This document shows positions 14,928 through 22,128 of a stretch of 33,364 bases of DNA, piece after piece. The first letter of the stretch is position 1, and each line of letters opens with the position of its first letter. The stretch comes from CAYLPU01 sp964385635. GTDB taxonomy: Bacteria > Chloroflexota > Anaerolineae > B4-G1. The notes beneath the pieces were generated by a model, which was not told the DNA's origin, did not search any database, and was given only the letters and a program-made list of their open reading frames with translations. The translations under genes were made by a program, and so were the position numbers. The DNA is taken from positions 1 through 33,364 of the forward strand of contig CAYLPU010000054.1 in assembly GCA_964385635.1 (NCBI GenBank), in the 5' to 3' direction.

Positions 14928-15409
14928 TCTGTAAATCTACCGTCATCTCTTGACGCCGACAGTTTGTGCACCGCTTTCTCAAGCCACCCGGTTTTCTCTA
15001 CCTCTCTTATGTCAAATTCTGGAACGTACGGCTTGATATCCAGTAGGGGAGTTCCATCTACAATGTCTACATCTTGAATATGAAGTATGTTCTCTTCAAC
15101 CCTGACAAGACGCACTGCCGAGATGCCGATTGGGTTCGGTCTGCTTGGGCCTCGCATTGCAAAGACGCCGTGTGGCCCATTATCCATAAACGGCTTCGCT
15201 TTTAAGAGCGACTTCTTGGATAGATGAAAGTGGTATATCAAAATGATGTGAGAGAAGCCTTCAATATCCTCTAATCCTTCAGCGTATTCTGGGAATACCT
15301 CGACTGTTCCGTCAATACCCTTGGCGCCTGCGGGCTGTATTGGTGTTCCTTTGGGTTCTTTGAACGGAGAATGGATGACTCCGATTGGTTTGTACTTTAT
15401 TCTACTCAT
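14924..15409 (-). CDS. trmO: TrmO (TsaA-like) tRNA m6t6A methyltransferase
   Basis: This 161-residue protein is of the TsaA/TrmO family, SAM-dependent enzymes that N6-methylate t6A37 in certain tRNAs. The hallmark MRGPSRPNPIG lies at 85-95, GVIHSPF at 10-16 and GFSHIILIYHF at 51-61. It is the short form without the extra C-terminal domain of E. coli TrmO and looks like archaeal versions. Base composition is clearly more AT-rich than its neighbours, a sign of recent transfer. The ATG (15407-15409) overlaps the stop of a truncated alcohol dehydrogenase gene, and its own stop overlaps amrB. Both junctions use ATGA. Confidence 0.88.
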   Translation of the reverse strand: MSRIKYKPIGVIHSPFKEPKGTPIQPAGAKGIDGTVEVFPEYAEGLEDIEGFSHIILIYHFHLSKKSLLKAKPFMDNGPHGVFAMRGPSRPNPIGISAVRLVRVEENILHIQDVDIVDGTPLLDIKPYVPEFDIREVEKTGWLEKAVHKLSASRDDGRFTE

Positions 15410-15630
15410 TCTACCACGCGGCACCCTTCCCATTTCTCTGCGCCCAGCGCCCGCTCCACTACCCCGACGAACTCGTGGCCGGGGACGCCACGGAACCCCT
15501 TCACCAGTTCCAGGTCGGTGTTGCAGACGCCGGCCAGGCTCACGCGGACGAGCGCCTCGCCTGGCGGAGGCCGTGGGGTGGGATGATCTTCGACTATCCG
15601 TAGCTCTTTGTCCAGCAGTAACGCGCGCAT
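15406..15630 (-). pseudogene. N-terminal fragment of a zinc alcohol dehydrogenase
   Basis: The 74 residues match the start of medium-chain zinc-dependent dehydrogenases: MRALLLDKELRIVE, AGVCNTDLELVKG with the catalytic-zinc Cys, GHEFVGVVE with the zinc His/Glu, and GCRVVE. Intact members have about 330 residues; here the frame ends with TGA that overlaps the ATG of trmO. The substrate domain and the Rossmann fold are gone, so no enzyme can form, though the fragment may still be translated and feed ribosomes to trmO. It lies 34 bp downstream of secF. Confidence 0.8.
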
Positions 15631-15664
15631 AATAATGCAGGATGCGAGACTATTCTTCTGCGCC

Positions 15665-16600
15665 CTACGCCGTCGCCCGCGCCACAGCGCGTCGAGCAGC
15701 GGCTTTCTCCCAGACGACCAGGAGCGGCACGGCGATGAAGATGGCCGAATAGGTCTCGCTGACCATGCCGACCAGCATAGTGGCGATGAACGGCTTGATG
15801 GTCGCCCCACCGAAGAGAATGATGGCGACCATCACGAACATGGCGTTGAGCTGCGTCGCCAGCGAGCGATGGATGGTCTCCAGGATCGAGCGGTTGACCA
15901 CCGTCTCGAAAGGTTCCCCTTTGCGCCTGGGGATATTCTCGCGGATGCGGTCGAAGACGACGATCACGTCCTGTACCGAGAAGCCGATCACGGTCAGGAT
16001 AGCGGTGAGGAAGAGCGCGTCCACCTCCCAACCGGCGACAATTCCCATCAAAATATAGAAACCGAAGGTGATGATCAAGTTGTGAGCCATCCCGGCGATG
16101 GTGCACACGCCGTAGCGGAACGCGTGAGGCACGCGCCGGAAGGAGAACCACATGAAGGCCACGATGATGAGCGCGGCGACGAGTATTGCCAGCCCGGCAG
16201 CGCGGGCTACCTCACCGCCCACCGATGGCTCCACTGTGTCGAAGGTCAGGGCGTCCCGGTCTATTTTCCCGACCTGTTCTTCGAGCGCGGCCAAGAGGCC
16301 GCCGACCTCGTTGGCTGTGACCTCACGCGTGCGTACTTGCCAGCCATGCTCTTCTGGCAACCCCAGCGGTTGCACGATGGCACTTTCCAGTCCGTGGTCG
16401 ACGAAGACTGCGTGGATGTCGTCTTCGCCAACCGCCTGGTCAAACTTGAGCACGAAGATGCTCCCGCCGGTGAAGTCAATGCCGAGCTGCATAGGCTGGC
16501 CGAACTGCACGGTCGAGACGACCATCGCGGCGATGCTTAACGTGATCAGGATGGCCGAAAAGAGGAAGTACCAGCGTCGTTTCTCGACGATGTTGAACAT
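15665..16600 (-). CDS. secF: Protein translocase subunit SecF
   Basis: A 311-residue membrane protein with six expected helices that works with SecD to pull exported proteins through SecYEG using the proton gradient. The SecF signature GIDFTGGS is at 40-47 after the first helix, and the C-terminal block contains VVFDRIRE and the usual helix pairs. I take the ATG at 16598-16600 because GGAG lies eight bases upstream; the longer frame would run back into secD. Only two bases separate it from the secD stop. Confidence 0.95.
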   Translation of the reverse strand: MFNIVEKRRWYFLFSAILITLSIAAMVVSTVQFGQPMQLGIDFTGGSIFVLKFDQAVGEDDIHAVFVDHGLESAIVQPLGLPEEHGWQVRTREVTANEVGGLLAALEEQVGKIDRDALTFDTVEPSVGGEVARAAGLAILVAALIIVAFMWFSFRRVPHAFRYGVCTIAGMAHNLIITFGFYILMGIVAGWEVDALFLTAILTVIGFSVQDVIVVFDRIRENIPRRKGEPFETVVNRSILETIHRSLATQLNAMFVMVAIILFGGATIKPFIATMLVGMVSETYSAIFIAVPLLVVWEKAAARRAVARATA

Positions 16601-16602
16601 TG

Positions 16603-18012
16603 TTACACTCCTAACAACCATTTGCGCTCGGTGAGCCATTGGCCGGCCGAGGCAGCAATCTGACGCACGAAAGTGCGCGTGGCGAACACAGCCGTGAAGA
16701 CGTTGACAATTGTGCCAATGGCCAGCGTGATGGCGAAGCCTTTGACGATGCTGGCCCCGAAATTGGTGCCGAAGAAGAAGAGAATGGCGCAGATGATGAG
16801 GGTCGAAAGCTGTCCGTCGCGGATGGAGGGCCAGGCGCGACTGAAGCCGATCTCGATGGCGGTCCTCAGGCCCCGCCCGCGCCGCAGTTCTTCCTTCATA
16901 CGTTCGAAGATGAGAATATTGGCATCCACTGCCATTCCCGCTGAGAGAATGAAGCCGGCGATGCCGGGTAACGTGAGCGTGATCGGCGCCAGTTTGTAGA
17001 GCGCGAAGTTGATCAGCACGTAGATGATGAGCGCGAGGTCTGCCAGACTGCCTGGCAGACGGTAGTAGATCAGCATAAAGAGCAGCACGATGACCAGCCC
17101 GATCACTCCAGCGCGGGTCGATTTCTGCACCGATTCGGCGCCCAGCGTTGCGCCGATGCGGTTGAAACTCTCCACCCGCAGTGGTACGGGGAGCGCGCCG
17201 TAGCGTAGTTGGATCGCCAGTTGGCGTGCCTCGTCGAATGTGAAATCGCCGGAGATGGAGGCCCGGCCGCTGGGGATGGATTCTCTCACCGTCGGGCAGG
17301 AGATGACGGTCTTATCCAGCACCAGGCACAGGAATTGTCCCACGTGAGAGGCGGTGTATTCGGCAAATATCTGAGCGGCGTCGGGATTTAGTTCAAATGG
17401 AATGACGTATTCGTTTTGCTGAGAGCGGTCGAGACCCACGTCTTTTATGCCAGCGCCGGTGAGGATAGACTCGTATACTATCCCACCGGACGACGGTGGT
17501 GGTGTGGGCTGCGTGGGCGTTATGAGGCTGTCGGTTGTTTCGGGTGGTGTCATATCCGGCCCGCCCAAGGTCGTCGTGATGACAGTCCCAGGTGGCAGGG
17601 GTCTGTACCCGGCGTCAACGAACTCCAGCAGCGCGGTGCCCTTGACTGTCTCCACTGCCTGTTCAGGGTTCTCAATGCCGGGCAACTCGACGATGATGCG
17701 GTGCTCGCCCTGTGCCTGCACGATTGGCTCGGCCAGCCCCAGGCTGTTGACGCGGTTCTCGACGATGCGGCGGGCGGTTTCCATCGAGGCCGCGTCGAGT
17801 TGCTCTCCTTCGGGCACGTCGGCGGCCAGTAGTACCTGGAGGCCGCCCTGCAGGTCGAGCCCCAGGCGCAGCGCGATGTCCCGCCGGCCGGCTGGTTGCC
17901 AGAACAGCAGGTTCTCTACCCAGTCTGGGTGTTCGATGTCCAGGTCCGCGTATAGGGCCACGAGGGCGATGAGTATGATGGCGACAAGTTGCCAGGTCTC
18001 AGATTTGCGCAT
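16603..18012 (-). CDS. secD: Protein translocase subunit SecD
   Basis: A 469-residue partner of SecF. An N-terminal helix (about 8-24) is followed by the motif LGLDLQGGLQVLL (50-62), a large periplasmic-type domain, and five membrane helices including the conserved GMAVDANILIFER. The sequence between about residues 155 and 190 is a Pro/Thr-rich insertion (TPTQPTPPPSSGG), probably a flexible linker in the first extracellular domain. The ATG at 18010-18012 has AAGGA eight bases upstream and is served by a consensus promoter. secF follows at once, forming a two-gene operon. Confidence 0.95.
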   Translation of the reverse strand: MRKSETWQLVAIILIALVALYADLDIEHPDWVENLLFWQPAGRRDIALRLGLDLQGGLQVLLAADVPEGEQLDAASMETARRIVENRVNSLGLAEPIVQAQGEHRIIVELPGIENPEQAVETVKGTALLEFVDAGYRPLPPGTVITTTLGGPDMTPPETTDSLITPTQPTPPPSSGGIVYESILTGAGIKDVGLDRSQQNEYVIPFELNPDAAQIFAEYTASHVGQFLCLVLDKTVISCPTVRESIPSGRASISGDFTFDEARQLAIQLRYGALPVPLRVESFNRIGATLGAESVQKSTRAGVIGLVIVLLFMLIYYRLPGSLADLALIIYVLINFALYKLAPITLTLPGIAGFILSAGMAVDANILIFERMKEELRRGRGLRTAIEIGFSRAWPSIRDGQLSTLIICAILFFFGTNFGASIVKGFAITLAIGTIVNVFTAVFATRTFVRQIAASAGQWLTERKWLLGV

Positions 18013-18052
18013 AGAGTGTTCCTTTCTGCAGAGGATGGGGTTGAACACCAGG

Positions 18053-18081
18053 ATTATAACCGGGTGGGGCGGTTGTGTCAA
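18053..18081 (-). promoter_or_regulatory. Consensus promoter of secDF
   Basis: TTGACA (18076-18081), exactly 17 bp, TATAAT (18053-18058) on the minus strand. Both hexamers are perfect. The -35 lies 7 bp from the stop codon of the isopentenyl phosphate kinase gene, separating secDF from the isoprenoid operon. Confidence 0.93.
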
Positions 18082-18087
18082 TGTGGC

Positions 18088-19041
18088 TTATTTAGCCACG
18101 ATCCGCGTGCCCACGCTCGGCGCGGTGTCGAGCAGCACGCGGGCCAGCAGTCCCGGCTCGGCGCCGGAGAGGATGTGCACGCACGTTTCCGGGTACCGCT
18201 GTACCAGTTCGACCATACGCGCCACCTTGTCTGCCATGCCGCCGGTGACGTCTACGCCTTCGGAGCCGGCCAGCGCTTCGCGCAGGGCGGTGAGGTCTGC
18301 CGGTGTGATGTGCGGGATCACTGCGCCGTCTGGGTTCAGCACGCCGGTTACTTCGCCTAACAGCAGGATGCGGGATGGGCGCAGTTCGCCGGCCAGGTAG
18401 AGAAAGATGTCCTCGGTGGAGATGATGGTGCCGCCGCGAACGTCGTCTAGTGCGACGTCTCCGTGAACCAGCGGCACGAGTCCCCGCGCCAGCGCTGTGT
18501 GGATGGGCCGCGTGTCCAGGTACTCCAGAGTGCAGTCGCGGCAGCGGGCGGAGGCGGAGGGCTGCACGCTCAACACCGGGACTCCGGCCTCAAGGAAGGT
18601 GTCCGTGACGATGCGGTTGAGGCGGGCGGCGGCAGCGCCCACTTCGGCATAGCCGCGCCACTGGGCGGGTGTGTGTACTCCTTGCCGCGTGCCGTAGGGC
18701 CTGGCGGCCCAGTGGCCGAAGGAGCCGGAGCCATGTCCGATGAGCAATCTCAGGTCGGAGGAGGTGTCGAGGGCCTGGCGTACTTCGCTGGCCAGACGGG
18801 CGATGACCTCGCTCCGGGCGGTATAAGGGTGGGTCTTGTCGGTGATGAGGGAACCGCCGAGTTTGAGGAAGACAACAACGGATTGAGAAACAACGGATTG
18901 AGGTATCTTCTCAATAAACTGGGGTTTGACAGATGAGAAACCGGGTTTTTCAGAAAAAACCCGGTTTCTTTCCCCGAATTTTTGAGAAGCAACGGATTGA
19001 AGAACAACGGATTGAGAAACGAGCGGATTCTTGCCAGCCAT
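18088..19041 (-). CDS. ipk: Isopentenyl phosphate kinase with repeat-built N-terminus
   Basis: This 317-residue amino-acid-kinase-fold enzyme phosphorylates isopentenyl phosphate to isopentenyl diphosphate, the last step of the alternative mevalonate pathway. The kinase core starts at about residue 57 with VFLKLGGSLITDK; IGHGSGSFGH ends with His110, the residue that distinguishes these kinases from relatives. The 55 residues before the core are unusual: they are encoded by short repeats and a palindrome (18873-19020) and read as QSVV and SQSVV copies. Relatives start right at the core, but no ATG, GTG or TTG in frame lies between the ATG at 19041 and the core, so the extension must be translated if the enzyme is made. 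Eighteen bases separate it from the mevalonate kinase stop. Confidence 0.88.
   Translation of the reverse strand: MAGKNPLVSQSVVLQSVASQKFGERNRVFSEKPGFSSVKPQFIEKIPQSVVSQSVVVFLKLGGSLITDKTHPYTARSEVIARLASEVRQALDTSSDLRLLIGHGSGSFGHWAARPYGTRQGVHTPAQWRGYAEVGAAAARLNRIVTDTFLEAGVPVLSVQPSASARCRDCTLEYLDTRPIHTALARGLVPLVHGDVALDDVRGGTIISTEDIFLYLAGELRPSRILLLGEVTGVLNPDGAVIPHITPADLTALREALAGSEGVDVTGGMADKVARMVELVQRYPETCVHILSGAEPGLLARVLLDTAPSVGTRIVAK
18873..19020. repeat. AACGGATTGA repeats flanking a palindrome inside ipk
   Basis: Four direct copies of AACGGATTGA occur, two on each side (near 18876, 18892, 18991 and 19006). Between them a nearly perfect inverted repeat, AGAAACCGGGTTTTT (18936-18950) with AAAAACCCGGTTTCT (18955-18969), can form a 15-bp hairpin. 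The AAACCGGGTTT motif recalls intergenic repeats of Cyanobacteria and Chloroflexota. The length keeps the kinase frame open. Confidence 0.85.
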
Positions 19042-19058
19042 AGGTATACGTTCCTGTC

Positions 19059-20012
19059 CTAATCCGTTGTTGTGACTCTCGTGTGAATCACCTCTACCGC
19101 TCCCTCCCTTTTCAACGCCTCTGCCACTTCGTCGGTGCAATCGTCCTCCACCAATGCAATCATGTTCCCGCCCTGTCCGGCCCCTGAGAGTTTGGCTCCC
19201 AGCGCGCCAGCGAAGCGGGCCGCGTCCACCAGTTCATCCAGTTGTGGTGATGAGACGCCCAGTTCGATCAGCAGTTCGTGGTTCTCGGCCATCAGCAGCC
19301 CCAGCGCGTCAGTGTCACCGGTCTCAATCGCCCGGCGAGCCTCGTCGGCAATGTCGCCTATCTGGTCGAACAGGGCATCATAGCGGGCCGGCTTGCGCTG
19401 CCAGCGCTGGCGCACGTGGTCTACGACTTTTTTGGTGGGGCTGGGTGTGCCGGTGTAGCCGATGAGCAGGGTAAAGGGGGAATGGACAGTGAGTGGCTCA
19501 ATGGGTTGACCTTGCACAAAGTAGACGGGCTGCTGGTAGGCGATGACTGTGTTGTCAATCCCGCTGGGCGTGCCGTGGTGGATCTTCTCCACCTCGAAGA
19601 CGAGCGCACTCACCTCTGCAGGTTCCAGCGTATGGCCCAGGAAGCCTGCCAGGGCACGGACGAGTGCCGTGGAGACGGCGGCTCCACTGCCCAGCCCGCT
19701 TGCGATAGGGATGGTTGAACTGACGGTGAGGGTGGCGTCTGGCTCGGAGGCGGAAAGGCGGGCCAGCGTGAGCCGTGCGGCGGCGGCCAGCGGTTCATCC
19801 TGTGGTGCTGTGGCCAGAGCGAGACTCTTCTTCAGGTCGAGTGCGACGAGCGTCAGGCCGCTGCCCGGCGGGGCAGGCTCGACTGTGGCGGTGGCCTGTA
19901 CCTGGGTGACGGGTGCCGCAATAGCCGGTCGCCCATAGACGACGGCGTGCTCGCCAAAGAGGATAACCTTGCCCGGGGCAGAGGCGGTTTGTGGAGGGGT
20001 ATGAGTGCTCAT
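19059..20012 (-). CDS. mvk: Mevalonate kinase
   Basis: A 317-residue GHMP kinase that phosphorylates mevalonate to mevalonate 5-phosphate. The three family motifs are clear: PGKVILFGEHAVVYG (13-27), PIASGLGSGAAVS (102-114) with the nucleotide-binding loop, and KLSGAGQGGNM near 274. The catalytic base is Asp153 in HHGTPSGIDNTV. Length and motifs fit mevalonate kinase rather than phosphomevalonate kinase. The ATG at 20010-20012 has AAGGAG upstream. It sits between a prenyltransferase gene and ipk on the same strand, which places the three in one isoprenoid operon. The decarboxylase expected between mevalonate phosphate and isopentenyl phosphate is not in this window. Confidence 0.93.
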   Translation of the reverse strand: MSTHTPPQTASAPGKVILFGEHAVVYGRPAIAAPVTQVQATATVEPAPPGSGLTLVALDLKKSLALATAPQDEPLAAAARLTLARLSASEPDATLTVSSTIPIASGLGSGAAVSTALVRALAGFLGHTLEPAEVSALVFEVEKIHHGTPSGIDNTVIAYQQPVYFVQGQPIEPLTVHSPFTLLIGYTGTPSPTKKVVDHVRQRWQRKPARYDALFDQIGDIADEARRAIETGDTDALGLLMAENHELLIELGVSSPQLDELVDAARFAGALGAKLSGAGQGGNMIALVEDDCTDEVAEALKREGAVEVIHTRVTTTD

Positions 20013-20078
20013 AGGTCTGCTCCTTCCCGCTCTCAGTTGGCAGCGAGAATCTGCAGTTTGCGGTTTGCAGTTCGCACG

Positions 20079-20951
20079 CTATCTTGGTAGATACATCACG
20101 ATGATGACGCTCAGGCCCCAGAGAACAAACGTAGCCTGCAGCGGGTGGTCGGAGAGCACGATCTCCTCGGGTGCACCGCCCATTCCCTTGACGTGGATCA
20201 GGTAGAGATAACGGAAGATACCGTATAGGACGAAAGGGATGGTCAGCATCATAGTGTGGTTGGGGGGCAGGCCCTCGGCGGAGAAGGTATAGAGCGCGTA
20301 GGTCAGCAGGGTTGATGCGGTCACGATGCTGATCACGTGATCGAGCAGCGACAGGTTGTATTCTTGCAGGCTCTGGCGGTGCATCTGGGCGTTTTCCTGC
20401 AACAGCACCAACTCGTGGCGACGTTTTCCGAAGCCGAACAACAATGCCAGCAGCGTCATACAGACGTAGAGCCAGGGCGAGAAACGTTCCGCTTCGACCA
20501 GTGGCACGCCGGCCGCCACGCGTAACAGAAAGCCGGCTGCGATGAGCATCACGTCAATAATGACGATGTCCTTGAGCCAGAAGGAGTAGGCGATCTGGAG
20601 CACCAGGTAGCCAGTCAAAATGAAGCCGAAGATTGGGTGCAGTAGGAAGCCCAACGGTAGCGCGGCGAGGGGTATGATAATGGCTGCGATGACAGCCGCG
20701 CCGGTAGCCAGTTGGCCACTGGCGAGAGGGCGATTGCGCTTCCTGGGATGCTGGCGGTCTTTCTCAATATCGGCCAGGTCGTTGATGAGGTAGACCGTCC
20801 CGGACACCAGGCACAACAGGACGAAGCCGGCGATGGTCTGGGCCAGGTAGCGCAGGTTGAACAGTTTGACGTCGAAGGTCAACGGAGCGAAGATACAGAT
20901 GTTTTTGATCCACTGTTTGGGCCGCATTGTTTTGACTAAGTTGATGATCAA
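20079..20951 (-). CDS. UbiA-family prenyltransferase (DPPR synthase-like)
   Basis: A 290-residue polytopic membrane protein of the UbiA superfamily. The first Asp-rich motif NDLADIEKD (57-65) is followed by HPRKRNRPLASG, a pattern that resembles decaprenyl-phosphate phosphoribosyltransferase, which transfers phosphoribose to polyprenyl phosphate. A second motif region near FGKRRHEL is consistent with this. Other UbiA substrates cannot be excluded. I accept the TTG at 20949-20951 because GGAGG lies eight bases upstream; an ATG eight codons further in lacks this. Placement before mevalonate kinase ties isoprenoid supply to its use. Confidence 0.85.
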   Translation of the reverse strand: MIINLVKTMRPKQWIKNICIFAPLTFDVKLFNLRYLAQTIAGFVLLCLVSGTVYLINDLADIEKDRQHPRKRNRPLASGQLATGAAVIAAIIIPLAALPLGFLLHPIFGFILTGYLVLQIAYSFWLKDIVIIDVMLIAAGFLLRVAAGVPLVEAERFSPWLYVCMTLLALLFGFGKRRHELVLLQENAQMHRQSLQEYNLSLLDHVISIVTASTLLTYALYTFSAEGLPPNHTMMLTIPFVLYGIFRYLYLIHVKGMGGAPEEIVLSDHPLQATFVLWGLSVIIVMYLPR

Positions 20952-21429
20952 GGTTTTGGCCTCCGAAGGTTTTGCGAATGACGAATTGCGGATGGCAGTG
21001 TGCAGAATGATACCAGAGGTGGTACATTACGCAATAAACAAACTTCCTTTGTCCTGACCGCCCGACTGGTGCTAGATTTTACATCGTTCTGCCCGCCCGC
21101 GCAAGTCCCCACGCTGGCCCCGCCCGATCTGGCCCAAGCTGGCGCAGGCGCCGTGGTGTGACTGACGCCGAAACGACCGCCTCGGCTAATGGTTGGGGTG
21201 GTTTGCGTTGATTGGCTTGCGGCGCTGGTGCCAAGAACCTATTGACCTTTGCACAAGGTTGGGTTATACTGGATGCAGCAATTCCCGTTTTGGCTTCTGA
21301 TTTGAAATCTGCGAGCATTTCCGTATACTTGGAGCAAGAGAAACGCGATGGGAACCAGTTGGTTCCACTTTGGTCTCAAGGTCGGGAGAGTTTTCAATGG
21401 CAGCGAATAAGCTTCTATCGGCAGATTCT
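20952..21429. other. Intergenic region before the prenyltransferase gene
   Basis: I see no gene here. It contains the likely ubiA-type gene promoter at 21007-21034 and a hairpin-forming segment near 21158-21210 (GAAACGACCGCC ... GGTTGGGGTGG) that is related to the one at 30927-30972. The right part may belong to the decayed IS element. Confidence 0.6.
21007..21034 (-). promoter_or_regulatory. Possible promoter of the isoprenoid operon
   Basis: TTGCGT (21029-21034), 16 bp, TATCAT (21007-21012) on the minus strand, about 55 bp before the TTG start. Two mismatches to consensus in the -35 and one in the -10. Confidence 0.5.
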
Positions 21430-22085
21430 CTACCGTACATTTCCACCGAGTTGCGCGGGTTGGAAGAAAAAGTACACGTCAAAAGGCAACCCACGTTTCA
21501 ACACGTGCTTGAGCCAGTCAAGACCAAGACGAAACAAACTCTTGTCAACTCGGTCGGTGCGGTCGGGAGCGACGACTGATCGTCGGAAAAGGTTGACCAC
21601 ATCTCGTGGCTGGCGCCAACAAGCCCCAAAACTGCCACTTTTGGAGCAAATATCTGCGAAAATCACTCGAAACAAGCAGATTTCCCCCATTTTTTCAAGC
21701 CGTGGGAGGCACGGAATCGGAATTCCGACGAACAATCGTCGCACCCGGTGCGGTCAATGAGCCCGGTTTTGCCCTGGGCAACGACAAACAAACCGAAGCA
21801 TATCATCCAGATGTAGGCCAGGCACGCTGCAATCAATAGCCGACTGGTGCGGATGGGGTCAGAGAGATGACCTTTGTGAATGTGAAAACCACGGCTTTTC
21901 TGGTCGGAGAAGAAGGTTTCGATACGAAAGCGGCGCTTGTAGAACCAGCAGGCCCGGCTGCCATTGGGCAGATTCGTGATCAAGTAGATGGGTTCTTCGT
22001 AGGTGGCTCCCCACCACGCCACCAGGTTGAGCGACAGCGCTGCTTTTTGGGTGAAAGCGACCTGTCTTTGGATTGGGGAGGGACT
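21430..22085 (-). pseudogene. Decayed IS4-type transposase, C-terminal part
   Basis: From about 22085 the minus strand reads QVAFTQKAALSLNLVAWW, then EEPIYLITNLP and the Y-2-R-3-E-6-K signature YKRRFRIETFFSDQK, then LLIAACLAYIWMICFG and GLIDRT. The catalytic Glu is present, but the N-terminal half with both Asp residues is missing. At GLIDRT a 181-bp element interrupts the frame. The text resumes after it as DRTDRVDKSLFRLGLDWLKH, then LKRGLPFDVYFF, ending at 21430. It is not the same as the intact transposase at 3007-4095. Confidence 0.8.
21565..21745. mobile_element. MITE-like 181-bp element in the transposase remnant
   Basis: The element begins GGGAGCGACGACTGATCGTC and, read inward from the right end, GGTGCGACGATTGTTCGTCG: terminal inverted repeats of about 23 bp with a few differences, each with internal symmetry (CGACGA / TCGTCG). 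The 10-bp sequence CGGTGCGGTC lies directly on both sides (21555-21564 and 21746-21755). Excision with one copy restores the transposase frame through IDRTDRVDKSL. No coding sequence fits inside, so it must have been moved by a transposase encoded elsewhere. Confidence 0.8.
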
Positions 22086-22128
22086 TTTTCAGTGTTCTCC
22101 TAGGACAGTGTGACAAGGACAGAGCACA

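Noticed and set aside
15608..16540. 310-codon plus-strand ORF
   Set aside because: It is antisense to secF, has an abnormal His/Asp-rich composition and no family likeness.
17447..18400. 317-codon plus-strand ORF
   Set aside because: Antisense to secD and ipk, Ser/Arg-rich as expected of a shadow frame, and it crosses the consensus secDF promoter.
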